Source of the DNA: Porphyra umbilicalis
Lineage: Eukaryota; Rhodophyta; Bangiophyceae; Bangiales; Bangiaceae
DNA length: 64,000 bases
Direction of reading: 5' to 3'
Assembly (NCBI GenBank): GCA_002049455.2
Contig: KV919016.1
Span: forward strand, 1-64,000
Positions within the stretch are counted from its first letter, which is position 1. Every line of letters starts with the position of its first letter. Under the pieces are notes generated by a model, which worked only from the letters and a program-made list of their open reading frames with translations, made no database searches and had not been told where the DNA came from. The translations under genes and the position numbers were made by a program. Of the stretch, positions 45,658 to 55,635 are shown piece after piece.

Positions 45658-46279
45658 AGGTGGGGAGGGGGCGCTGGGCGGCTCGGGGTGTGGCAGTGCA
45701 GGCGGCTGCTCGGGGTTGAGGGGATGCACCTGGCGGCGACGTCAGTGTTGTGACCTGGCCACCAGAGAGGGGAGCTGTCGACCGCGGGCGTGCATGGCGT
45801 AGCGGGTGGCCGTCCTTGTCGGGGTGGCACCGACCGGGGCTTTGGGCCTATTGCCGCAGTGCGGCGATGGGAATCACAAGCGCAGGCATGCGCGTTAATA
45901 TGTATTGATATCGATTGCATCTCCGGGTGCTGCCGTCGCCGCCCCCGCCCCCGCCCCCGCCCCCGCCGCGCGTCCCCGTCGTCTGCCACGCGGCGGCGCC
46001 CACCGCCGCCTTGCCGACCGCCCCGCACCGCAGCGCGGCGGTGAACGGGCCGACGATGGCGCGGCGGCGGCGGTGATCGCCGCCTCCGCGCCTGCCGCCA
46101 CCGGCGCGGTGACGGGGGCGCCGGTCGAGGCGGCGGGGCTGGCCCAGGCGGGGACGCCCGCGTCGCCGACAGGCGGACGGCATCGGCACCGCCACCGCCA
46201 ACGCGGCCGTGGGGGTGCGTGACGGGGCGTGCGCGCGGTCGGGTGACCACTCGGGGGGGGGGACGGGGGGCGGAATGGG

Positions 46280-46803
46280 CGTGACAGCACGGCGGGGGGG
46301 GGGGGGGGGCGGCGGCCGGAAACCCCCCGGCCGCCGACGGCGCCCCGCCCGTGGCACCGGGCGGCGGCGGCGGCGGCGGCGCCCGCCGCGTCGGCTCCCC
46401 CCCGCGCCCCGCCGCCGACGCGGGGCACCCGCGGCGGCGCCGCCGTCGGACCCCGACGCTGTCGCCGTCGCAGCGGCGCGGCGGGGGCGGCGGCGACGGC
46501 GGCGGCGGCGGCAGCAGCGACGGCGGCGGCCCGACACCGCGGCAAGAGCGCCGTGGCGCCGCGCTGCGCGCGCGAGTCGGCGGCGCCGCAGCGGTGGCAA
46601 GGAGACTGGCAGCGTCTGGGCGAGGCGACGGGCGTGGCGCGGCTGGGCACAAACGGCAGCCGCGCCGCAGTGGGGAGGGGGTGGGGGGGAGGGTGGGGGT
46701 GCCGATGGCGCCGCCGCGTGTGCGGCGCGAGTGGGGCCTGTCTGCCTGGCGGCGGACCCAAAGCGGCGGGGCCACTGTGGGTCGTCGCCCGCTGTGTTGG
46801 ATG
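46280..46803 (-). repeat. Left arm of an inverted duplication (pairs with 47394-47950)
   Basis: Read on the reverse strand, this arm matches 47394-47950 read forward. Landmarks in both are CATCCAACA(G/C)AGCGGGCGAC near the inner end, CTTTGGGTCCGCCGCCAGGC, CAGACGCTGGCAGTCTCCTT, and the Gly/Ala block ending GGGGGGTTTCCGG-like at the outer end. Divergence is moderate (substitutions plus small indels), so this is an old duplication. Both arms carry an outward-reading frame with CHGRGAVGGRG and PRVGGGARGGADAAGAA, which may be decayed coding sequence. Confidence 0.7.
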
Positions 46804-47393
46804 TGGCATCTGTGTACATGATGACGGCGGGGGGGGGTGACACCCGGGAGCGCGGGAAGGAGCGGCGTGGCGTCGGGAGCAACGATAGTAATCAGGTGGC
46901 GTAGGGCTGATAGACCAGTGGGTGGGGGTGTGGAGTACGGTGGCTCGTTGTGGAGGGCGTGTGTGGTGTGTCTGTGTGTGTTGTGGTCGGTGTGTGCGGG
47001 ATGGGTTGGTGTGTCGGCCGGTCCATCTCTCCCAGCGGCTCTCCCTCCCCCATTACTACCCGCGACATCCCCCCCCCGCCCCCATCCCCGCACCGCCCGC
47101 GCCCACGCACCGGCGGCAAGCAGACGCCACGCACATGGGGCGCCGTGGGGTGGAGAAAGACCGGGGCGCCGCTCGGGGCGCCGCGGCGCAAGGGAGTGGG
47201 AGCGAAATGGCGGCGGGGGCCATGGTCAGGGAGGAACGGATCACGAGAGAGAGCATCAAAAGAGACGTGCATCGCCGCGAACCGCGCCGGCGAGCGAATG
47301 ACAATGGATGGCGACGCGAGTGGGAGCCTTGCACCACTGCGAGAAACTCCACGCCACGCGGCCGCAGTGATGGCGAAACGGAACCAGACGGCG
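46804..47393. other. Spacer of the inverted duplication
   Basis: 590 bp of single-copy DNA between the two arms, TG-rich in 46920-47000 and CA/CG-rich later. No gene is supported. Confidence 0.5.
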
Positions 47394-47834
47394 CATCCAA
47401 CAGAGCGGGCGACACCCTGCAGGGTGCAGCTGCAGTGGCCCCGCCGCTTTAACGCGCTTTGGGTCCGCCGCCAGGCAGGCAGGCCACTCGCGGCGCACGC
47501 GGCGGCGCGCTCGGCACGCCCGCCCTCCCCCCCACCCCCTCCCCACTGCGGCGTGGCTGCCGTTTGCCCCCCGCCGCGCCACGTGCGTCGCCTCGCCCAG
47601 ACGCTGGCAGTCTCCTTGCCACGCCTAGCGGCCGCGGCAGCGTGCCGCCGCGGCGTCGACGCGCGCGCACACCGCGGCGCCGCGGCGCTCCTGGCGCGGC
47701 GTCGGGCCGCCGCCGTCGACGTTGCCGCCGCCGCCGCCGCGCCGCTACGACGGCGGCGGCGTCGGGGGCCGACGGCGACGCCGCCGCGGATGCCCCGCGT
47801 CGGCGGCGGGGCGCGGGGGGGGGCCGACGCGGCG

Positions 47835-47873
<39 letters not shown>

Positions 47874-47950
47874 CGGTGCCACGGGCGGGGCGCCGTCGGC
47901 GGCCGGGGGGTTCCCGGCCCCCGCAGCCCCCCCCCCCTCGCCGTGCTGTC
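47394..47950 (+). repeat. Right arm of an inverted duplication (pairs with 46280-46803)
   Basis: The forward strand matches the reverse strand of 46280-46803, with landmarks in the same order. The right arm has an extra stretch of about 40 bases near 47620-47680 compared with the left. It continues directly into the open frame ending at 48589. Confidence 0.7.
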
Positions 47951-48589
47951 ACGCCGTCGCCGCTGCCGTCGGCGGTGCCGCGACGCACCCGTGGCGGTGC
48001 TTTGCAAGCGTCGTTTGGCCCCCGCTCCCCCGCCGCCGCCGCGGGGGATGGGGCGGCGTGGTGCGACCGCTCGGGCGGCACCGACTGCTTCGACGCGGCG
48101 CCCGTCGCGGCCGCGACGTGCGCGCCCCACGGCCGGCGGCTGTGCCGGCGGCTCGGCCGCACGGGGCTCGTCGTCGCGGCGCTCGTGCCGCGCACGGTCG
48201 TGCGGTCCGACGCGTCGACGGTGGCGGCCACGAGTCGGGACCGCGACGGGGCGCGCGCGTGGCCGCCGCGCGGCGGGAACGGCGGCTGGGGAGCGGCGGG
48301 CTGGTGGGACGCGGACGGCCCCCGCGGACCGCGGTTGGCACGCGGCGCCCCGCGCGGTGGCGGCGGTGGTGGCCCCCAGCCGCCCGACCATGCCGCCCCC
48401 GCCGTCGGCGGGGTGGCCCTCGTGCCCACGGCGGTGTGCACCGTCAACGACGGGCCACACGTGATGGCCTCGCACGTTGGGGAAAAGACACAAACACCGG
48501 CGAGGTGGTTGTACAGACAAATTTACACGGCTCTCCCCCCCACAGTCAAAAATCCCGCCCCAACAAGAGACACGAATGATGGGGTTTAG
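47459..48589 (+). CDS. Hypothetical protein, second half coding-like
   Basis: An open frame of 376 codons whose first half is the GC-rich inverted-repeat arm. Its second half, from about 48000, has balanced composition unlike the surrounding low-complexity frames: GDGAAWCDRSGGTDCFDAAP, VAAATCAPHGRRLCRRLGRT, GLVVAALVPRTVVRSDAS and GGVALVPTAVCTVNDGPHVM. Several Cys residues suggest an extracellular or redox-related fold, but no family is recognised. The start is not determined and a neighbouring frame could supply the N-terminus. It runs toward the DUF547 gene on the opposite strand. Confidence 0.3.
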
Positions 48590-48744
48590 GCGCGCCACGG
48601 TGGCTGCGCGTCACGCAGACGACCGCCCGGCGTCCGCCACGCAGTCCTCCTCAACGTGCGCGGCGTGGCGCGGCGAAAGTCACAGAAAACAACCTCCACC
48701 GACGGCGGGCACACCCCCCCCCCCTCCCCCGCCCCGCCTGTCGC

Positions 48745-50166
48745 TCACGCGCTTCGCCGGAAGCTCAGGTCGTAGACCCGCATGTAGCGGATGTCCGGCT
48801 TGGCGTTCCAATCCCCATTGTCCTGCCAGTCGTACTTTTGGTAGGTAAGTTTGGGGGCGGACCCCGCGGCGGCGAGACGCGCCGCCGCCTTTGGCCCCGC
48901 GCGTACAGTGATCCACGCGAGGAGGTCCGCGTCGCCGCCGCCGCCGATAAAGTCGCGGCGGAACCAGCGGAAGAGGCGGCTGAGGCTGACGACCGGCGCC
49001 CCGCCGCCGCTGCCGCCGCCGCCGCCAGCCGCCGACGCGAGCGACACGGCGGCAGACGACGTGCTGCCGTCGCTGCCGCCCACCCCGTCCGTGCCGGTGG
49101 GTGGTGAGGCGGCCTTGCCCGTTGCCTCCCCCCCGACCTCGAGGGTGTAGTCGATAAAGTCGGCGGCGGCCGCCGCCAGCTGCGCCTCGAGGCCGTCGGC
49201 CAAGTAGGGCCGCACGGGCGGACACGACCGCGCGCCACAGTTGAGCGCAAAGTGCATGCGGGGCTCGACGGCGTCCACGACCAGCGGCGACGGCGGGGCG
49301 GCCGACGCCGCCTTGTGCGTCGCCGCCTTGCGGCGGAGGAGGCCGTGCTCCAACTCGACGAGGGAGTAACGCACGCCCCCGAGCACGTAGGCGGCCGCGT
49401 TGAAAAAGGTGCCCCGCGATGCGAGCGTCCCCGCGTGGCCAAAGACGAGCTTGGCGTGCATGACGAGGCCATTGTACAGGTTGAAGAGGAAGGACAGGCG
49501 GGCGGCGGGCGTCAAGGCCGCCCAGTCCGTCACGTGCGCGGCTTCCGCCACGTGCGCGAGGTACACCCGCCATGACGGGTCGGCGCGCAACCGCGCGTAC
49601 TGCACTTCCCGGCCGCCGCGGAGGAGGACGTTGGCGCAGATGGCGCCAAAGGTGTCGTTGAAGGAGGAAACAAACTCGGGGGCGGGCCGAACGGTGAGGG
49701 GGAAGGGACGACGTACCGCCGGCGCCGACGCGGCGGCCGCAACGGCGGCGGCGGCGTCGGCCGGCGCGTCGCCGCGCGCCAGCGCGGCCGTTGCCGCAAA
49801 AAACACATTGAGGCCGACCGCCCGCCCGTCCCGCGCGTAGACGAGCACGTAGCGCACCGCGTCGACGATGCGGGTGGCGCCCTCCCCCCCCACGCCCGGG
49901 CCAACGCCCGCGGCGGCGGACGGCTCCAGCGCCCCCGCCGTCAGCAGCGCCCCCGCCGCCGCCGCCCCGTCGCCCGGGGTCATGGAGTAGGCGCGGCCGA
50001 GCGCCGCCGCCACCTCCCCGCCCGTCACCGACGCGGCGGCGGCGGCGGCGGACCGGCCACGCCGCCGCGGGCGGGACCCCGACAGGCCGAGGCCGCCGAG
50101 GCCAGTCGGCGACGTCGTCAGCCCGTCGGCGTGCAGCAGCACCCCGAGGACGGTCGGGATGTCCAT
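48745..50166 (-). CDS. DUF547-domain protein with DEP-like N-terminal region
   Basis: A 473-residue protein starting at an ATG in GCCATGG (MDIPTVLGVLLHAD); the frame is open further upstream but that part is Arg/Pro-rich. An N-terminal stretch (GGEVAAALGRAYSM, then AAGALLTAGALEP, then RIVDAVRYVLVY) follows the second half of a DEP domain. DUF547 is clear from about residue 175: FNDTFGAICANVLLRGG, RLSFLFNLYNGLVMHAKLVF, GTFFNAAAYVLGGVRYSLVE, LEHGLLRR, and RMHFALNCGARSCPPVRPYL (about 301-320). A low-complexity Gly/Ser insert then precedes LFRWFRRDFIGGGGDADLLA and a conserved end with YQKYDWQDNGDWN. The domain occurs widely in plants and algae, often with DEP or glutaredoxin domains. Its biochemical role is unknown; the conserved His/Cys residues hint at a metal- or thiol-based function. 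No frame break is seen. Confidence 0.88.
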   Translation of the reverse strand: MDIPTVLGVLLHADGLTTSPTGLGGLGLSGSRPRRRGRSAAAAAASVTGGEVAAALGRAYSMTPGDGAAAAGALLTAGALEPSAAAGVGPGVGGEGATRIVDAVRYVLVYARDGRAVGLNVFFAATAALARGDAPADAAAAVAAAASAPAVRRPFPLTVRPAPEFVSSFNDTFGAICANVLLRGGREVQYARLRADPSWRVYLAHVAEAAHVTDWAALTPAARLSFLFNLYNGLVMHAKLVFGHAGTLASRGTFFNAAAYVLGGVRYSLVELEHGLLRRKAATHKAASAAPPSPLVVDAVEPRMHFALNCGARSCPPVRPYLADGLEAQLAAAAADFIDYTLEVGGEATGKAASPPTGTDGVGGSDGSTSSAAVSLASAAGGGGGSGGGAPVVSLSRLFRWFRRDFIGGGGDADLLAWITVRAGPKAAARLAAAGSAPKLTYQKYDWQDNGDWNAKPDIRYMRVYDLSFRRSA

Positions 50167-51420
50167 GGCCGGGGGGGGGGGGGGGTCCGCACGCGGACCG
50201 CGAAAAAGAGGGAGTGGGGGGGGCGGGGGGGTGGTGCCGCAGACGCCACGCTCATAGATGCGGTGGCGCCGCCGGTGGTCGCACGCGCGCGGTCGGAGAG
50301 CGTGGCCGTTGGCGGGGGGGGACCGACCGACCGACGCAGCCGACCGACACGCGTCCTGGTACAGATGCAGGGGGGCCGGCGCGACGGCGGGGGTGTGCGT
50401 CGGGAACACGACGCGGGCGGCACTCGGCGGGACGCGTCGAAATGGGGCCCCCCCGACGCAACGTCAGCGGCCGGGGCGATGCGGGACGGGACGCATCGAC
50501 GAGCGACCGCCGCGACGACCAGCCACGACGGGCGGGGGCAAGCGCCGCTAGTGACAAGGGCGTGGCGCGGCGGCGAGCGCGGCAGATCGGGCGCCACTGC
50601 CGACGCGCGCGGGGGGGGGCGGACGGCCGCGGCGGCGGCGCGGGTCGATGCGGCACGCGCGGAAGCGCCCTCACGAGTGGGGCGGCGGCTGGGTCAGGGA
50701 CGCCATGGCGCCCCCACGCCGCGCGGGCGGGGCGGAGAAACCGCCAGCGCAGGGTGCGGCGTGAGATGCCGCGTCGAGTTCCTACGCTATTCTTATCCGC
50801 CCTCGATGGCGGGCTCGTGAGCGGCGTGCGCGCGCCCGCGACGGGGGTGCGGGGCGCCAGCTGGCGCGGCACCACCACTGGGGGCCACCTTTTGTTGATC
50901 GCTGGCTGACCAGCGCAGTCGTGACTAAACCGTGGGCGCACACAACCTCGATTTTGGGCTTATATGGCTGGCAAGAAATTGCCAGCACCCCTGTCGCGAT
51001 GTCAAAAAGAGCGATTTTCGACACAACCTCTTTTACAACGGTGTCGAGCATTTTTAACCGATGTAAAGATCAGATCACACGAAGAGTCTCGACGAGGCGC
51101 ACAATGTGGTCGTCGACGCACACACTTTTATTCTGCACGATTGCGCTTCAGAAGGACGTGTAGCAAACGCCGCAAGAACGCCTGTGGAAGGCTTGCGGCA
51201 GGCGCGTGAACGAGTCGATGAAAAAATGATGCACGCGCTCTGGGTGTGGAAATCGCCACAGTAAGCTGCCTGAAAGAGGGGCCAAATAGAGTCCAGGCGA
51301 CATAATCCACTGTCGACGTGACCGGTCGAGAGAGAGAGAGGGGAGCAGAACTAGATAGACCTTCTCCTCCACGCAGGCTCGATCACACAACTACCCCTCC
51401 CCGACCACCGTCCAGGTCAA
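50167..51420. other. Intergenic, no gene seen
   Basis: 1.25 kb upstream of the DUF547 gene. The first 650 bases are GC-rich with G-runs, the rest of ordinary composition with a GA microsatellite at 51328-51341. It should contain the DUF547 promoter; no core element is identifiable. Confidence 0.4.
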
Positions 51421-51750
51421 TCAACGCACAATGAAGAGAGTGGCGCAGACGCGATGCGGCCAGCGCCATTCCCGCAGCAAGACACTGCCATGAGCAGCCC
51501 ACTGGAGGAGCGCCAGGGTGTGCAAACGCGCCAGAAAAAGTTGCACCACCATCAGGTCCTCCTCCAATTTCTCCGACAGCAGCTTGGCGTCGGGGGAGTC
51601 GGGAGTTTGGTGGGTGGCACCACCCCCGAGCACGGCGTCAATCGCGGCGGCCGACGGCAGCATCCCCGAGATGCTGACGTCCTCGACAGCCCCCTGCAAC
51701 AAAAGGCCCCGCGCCCTCGTGTGCTCTTCGAAGTCGTCGGTTCCGTGCAA
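51421..51750 (-). CDS. Hypothetical protein of about 109 residues
   Basis: The frame has a protein-like character. An acidic start (HGTDDFEEHTRARG) is followed by GLLLQGAVEDVSISGMLPSA and AAIDAVLGGG. A helical stretch with heptad-like spacing comes next (KLLSEKLEEDLMVVQLFLAR, then LHTLALLQWAAHGSVLLREW). It may be a small helical protein or the last exon of a larger one. The nominal start is not an ATG in the DNA (TTG). No family is recognised. Confidence 0.3.
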   Translation of the reverse strand: MHGTDDFEEHTRARGLLLQGAVEDVSISGMLPSAAAIDAVLGGGATHQTPDSPDAKLLSEKLEEDLMVVQLFLARLHTLALLQWAAHGSVLLREWRWPHRVCATLFIVR

Positions 51751-52525
51751 TCCGTCTGCGAGTCATGCGTGCTCTTTGGGTGGTGGCTCCTTCTTGCATC
51801 CTAGATTTTAATTGGTCATCGTGTGCTATAAGCCTGAGAGATATAAGACGAATTTTATTTTATGCCACGAGCCACCATCGAGCAATCGCGCTGCAACAAG
51901 CGTGTGCACAACACCCCGACAACTTCCTGTGGAAAACACGCCGTTGGGCAAGCTGTGACAAAAGAAAATCGGGCAAAATCGCGCTTGTGTGCGCCCACGG
52001 TTAACCGTGCTAAACCGGTTTAGTCACCACTGCGCCGTGGCGTCGGCACGAAGCGCCAAGCACTGCGTGCCTACGTCCACACTGACGCTCGCGTTCCCCC
52101 TTCGTCCTCGTGCTCTCTTCCCTCCAAGCTCCCCCCCCCGCCACCACCGCATCTTCCCTCCATCAGCTGCCCCTCATTCCACACCCGCTGCCTGCGCAGT
52201 GGCACGCTCGCCCTCAAGCCCTCCACAGGAGCCCCGGGGCGACACCCACTCCCCCCCCTCCCCCCCACCGCCGCGGGCGCTGCTCCCCATCGCCCGTCGG
52301 CACCGGTCGCACCGGCACCCCTTTCGTCCCTCCCCCCCCCCCCGTGGGCCCTCCCCCACAGCCCCATGGCGGCCTGCGGCGGCCGCGCGCCACGGGCGCG
52401 TCAGCCGCCCGCGGCGCTGCCCCCCTGCGGGGACGACCCTCCCCCCCCGCACCCATTCCCATCCCCCCCCCTCCCCCCTCTACCCCCCCCGGCGCCGCCG
52501 CGACACGGGGCGGGGCCCCCAGCGA
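51751..52525. other. Intergenic, C-rich toward the right
   Basis: Nothing recognisable. From 52080 the DNA is strongly C/T-rich and every frame reads as Pro/Ser-rich. This region is downstream of the ankyrin gene. Confidence 0.4.
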
Positions 52526-53494
52526 TTAATTCCCGCCCACGGCGGGCGCGGCCGCCGCCGCCTCGAGTGCCGCCACCATCTCCGAGTGCCCGCGGGCGGC
52601 CGCCACCTGCGCCGCCGTCTGCCCCCGCCCGTCCAAGGCGGCCACGTCGGCGCCCGCCGCCAACAGCGCCGCCACCACCTCTGCGTGGCCGCCAAAGTGG
52701 CGCTTCCCCGCCGCCCGGTGGAGGGGCGTCAGGCCCGCCGCATTGACGGCCGTCGGGGCCGCGCCGGCTTGCAGCAGCGCGGTGACCACCCCCGCCTTCC
52801 CCTGTGCAGCGGCCAGGTGGAGGGGCGTGCAGCCGTGGGCGTCGACCGCGTCGACGGTGGCGCCGGCGGCCAGCAGAGCTCCCACCACCGCCGCGTGGCC
52901 GTCGAGGTAGCACGCGTCGGCGGCCAGGTGGAGGGCCGTCCGGCCCACCCCGTTAGCCGCGTCGACGGGCGCGCCCGCGGCCAGGAGCGCCGTCACGGCC
53001 GCCGCAACGCCACGGTCGGCGGCTACGTGCAGCGGCGCCGCGCCGTGCTGGTCAACCGCGCCCACCGGCGCGCCCGCCGCCAGCAGCGCCTTGGCGCCGT
53101 CCACGTCCCCGGTGCCGACAGCGCGATGCAGGGGCGACTGCTCGTCGGCGGCTGCCGCGCCGTCAGCCGCGCCGCTGGTCGAAGGGGGGGGGGCGGGGTG
53201 GGCACTGTCGATGCCGCCGTCGCCATGGTCGTCGTCGTCACTTGCGGCCGCTGCGCTGGCGCTCCCGATGGGCAAGAGCACCGCCGCCGTGTGCCGCCGC
53301 CGCGGCCGTGTGCCGCGACCACCGCGTGTGTCGTTGGCGGGGTTGTGGGCGGGAGGCGATGGTGCTGGGGGGGTTGTGATGCTGGGGCGGGGGGCGCGGC
53401 GGCGGGAACTCCCCCGGCACTGGTGGGGGGCTTTAATAGGGCCGCCCTCCCCGCCGCCTCGGAGAGGCGGGCGGCAGCCCCCACGACGGGGCAT
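52526..53494 (-). CDS. Ankyrin-repeat protein with six repeats
   Basis: A 322-residue protein. The first 118 residues are disordered (Pro/Arg/Ala, with an acidic patch DDDDHGDGG). Six ankyrin repeats then run from about 119 to 318, opening with SPLHRAVGTGDVDGAKALLA, APLHVAADRGVAAAVTALLA, TALHLAADACYLDGHAAVVG, TPLHLAAAQGKAGVVTALLQ, TPLHRAAGKRHFGGHAEVVA and TAAQVAAARGHSEMVAALEA. Repeats three and five carry the same four-residue insertion (YLDG, HFGG), which points to duplication of a two-repeat block. The only useful Met is at the start, so the start is reasonably firm. There is no second domain, signal peptide or membrane segment, so a cytosolic or nuclear adaptor role is likely. Frame and codon use are intact. 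Confidence 0.92.
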   Translation of the reverse strand: MPRRGGCRPPLRGGGEGGPIKAPHQCRGSSRRRAPRPSITTPPAPSPPAHNPANDTRGGRGTRPRRRHTAAVLLPIGSASAAAASDDDDHGDGGIDSAHPAPPPSTSGAADGAAAADEQSPLHRAVGTGDVDGAKALLAAGAPVGAVDQHGAAPLHVAADRGVAAAVTALLAAGAPVDAANGVGRTALHLAADACYLDGHAAVVGALLAAGATVDAVDAHGCTPLHLAAAQGKAGVVTALLQAGAAPTAVNAAGLTPLHRAAGKRHFGGHAEVVAALLAAGADVAALDGRGQTAAQVAAARGHSEMVAALEAAAAAPAVGGN

Positions 53495-54006
53495 CCCGCC
53501 CGCCGCGGCGGCGTCCCCGCCCGCGGCGTGCCGTCGGTGGGGTCGTCAGGGCCTGTCTCGCTGCCCGCCGGCCGGCAGGTGGGCCTCTGTTGCGTATGTC
53601 AGGCGAATTTCGAGCAATGTCGCCCCAGCGGCCGTACTGTATCAGCGCACGCCACCACGCGCCGGCAGCGGCAGCGCCCCCACCCCCCCCGCAGTTCGCG
53701 CCGCCTATTGCGTGGCACGAGCCTTGTGTGTCTGCATCCTGGTACTGTATGACAGGAACCTAATATATGTCCTGTATGGCGGGAACCCAATCTCGCTGCC
53801 GACGAGCCTGGTCATCGCAGCAGCAAACCATGCCAGGTCCGCGGCGTGGGGAGGGGGGGGGAAGGGGGGACAAGGAGGGCCAAGGGGGGAGAGGAGGGGG
53901 GTGGAGGGCAGGAGAAGGCAGACGAAAAGGGGCAACAGGGGGGAGAGGAGACAGGGAGCGACGAGTACTCATGAGCTGTGCCCTTGTACTGCTGAGCGAC
54001 ACGCAA
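53495..54006. other. Intergenic, G-rich tract
   Basis: The upstream region of the ankyrin gene. The 53840-53960 part is purine-rich (repeated GGGGAGA and GGGGGGA), with possible quadruplex-forming runs. No gene is seen. Confidence 0.4.
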
Positions 54007-54105
54007 CTGAAAGCGCGTTCGCGAAAACACCCTGGACTTGCGAAACGACAAAACCGTTTTCACACAACGAAAGATTGACAAGAGCGTCACGTGCATCTTC
54101 TGAAG

Positions 54106-55241
54106 TAGGGGTGGGCAATCGGTTGGCTGGGCTAAATCGATAAATTGGGCTTCAGTCACAACCGATGATCGATTTCAAATCGATTTTTTCACCTGCCGCC
54201 AGCGAGGCTTGCACGCAGCGGAAAACAGGTGGATGGAGGTGACTCTGCAGGCACTTGTCTTTGGCTGTTGCTCTCGTAGTTATCGACGGTACGCGTAATC
54301 GTCCACCCATTCGTGCATGTCCAGCAACACCCTCGCGCTGGTCCCGGTCGTTCCTTTCTTCGGGTCCCCAGCACCCTGCCTTGCTCTTCTGAGTCACCCC
54401 CGCTCCCCGCCTTGCTCTTCGGCGCCTCCCCCGCTCCCAGCCTTGCCTCTCGGCGCCTCCCCCGCACCCCCCCGTCGCTTCTCGGCGCCTCCCTCTGGCG
54501 TGCACCATTGGCGTTCAACCGCGTTAGGTCCGAGAGCGTGCTTATCTATATAACACGACCATCACTCCCCGTGGGTCCTTGTACTCGATGCCGAAGTACG
54601 CATAGACAGAACTCCTCTTCTTCACCATAGGCACTGGCCCCCACCGGAAACCGTCGCCCGACCGCCAGTCTGATTCTTGTGCATGGGAAAGGCCGCCAGC
54701 GCACTGGGCAGAGGGGCCAGCGCTGGGCACGGTGGCGGCCTGGCTCGACTCGGGCGGCACAGACAGCGTCGACATGGTCAGGGGTGTTGGACGTCAGGCA
54801 TGAACCCGTGATGCGCTTCAAGAAAGTCGTGGGGTAGTGGAGGGAACCGCAGTCGGTGACGAGAGCCTGTGTACGGACGGTGTAGGGGTTCGAAGACAAG
54901 CTGTCAACGCTGCACCCAGACTTCAGTGCCCGATGGAACCATCCCACAGCATTCTGGCCGCATCGCGTTACGTATCCTCGCACGAATGAGCGAGAGCAAC
55001 CAGCGGTTGCCAAGCGTCAGCTCGGCGAGCCACCAGCTCTGAAGTGACCGATGACGGCTAAGTCTGGTGGTCTGAGTCCGAAGTGGTGTCAATTATGTGC
55101 TCCGGTAATATTTATGCTCAGGTTTATTTGAAAATCGGTTGCCCCGATTTTTCGACTCCCAAATCGATATTCTGTCGATCTTTTTTTTTGGCCCGATTAA
55201 TCGATTTATACCCGATTCCAATTAATCACTTGCCCATCCCT
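54106..55241 (-). mobile_element. hAT-superfamily element, deleted, with 8-bp target duplication
   Basis: Its ends are TAGGGGTGGGCAATCGG and, reversed, TAGGGATGGGCAAGTG, a typical hAT terminal pattern. It is flanked by TTCTGAAG at 54098-54105 and again at 55242-55249; an 8-bp duplication is diagnostic of hAT. The ends are rich in CGATTT and AATCGAT motifs, as in many hAT subterminal regions. At 1,136 bp it is too short for a full transposase. A reverse-strand frame (54542-54775) has the sequence KKRSSVYAYFGIEYKD, which looks like the first strand of a BED-type zinc finger, so it may be an internally deleted derivative of an autonomous copy. Confidence 0.88.
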
Positions 55242-55635
55242 ATTCTGAAGGTGCTCTGACAAGAGGCAACGCTGCTAAGACGCAATGCCACCTATACCTA
55301 CGCCACTGTCTCGCCGCACCAAAACAGCGGCGTTGTCTTCTTTTCACCCCTTTCTCACCCACACCACAGAGCGACCACGTCGGGAGCCCCGTACAATCGC
55401 CCTGGCGCAGTCTCCGCCACGCAGACCACGCGAGTGGACGGCGGACCAGCGTGGTGACCGCGGGGGACTTCGACCCCCCCCCACCCTGTCTCCACGCGCT
55501 CCCACGACCTTTTCGCTCGAGGAAAGCCCCGCATCCCCCTCGTCGGCGTGGCGCTCGGCGCCGGCGCCCACCGCGCCGCCGTGCCCCCACCGAGCCGCCG
55601 TCGGCGTCGCGGCCGCGGGTGCGCGGCGGCGGCGG

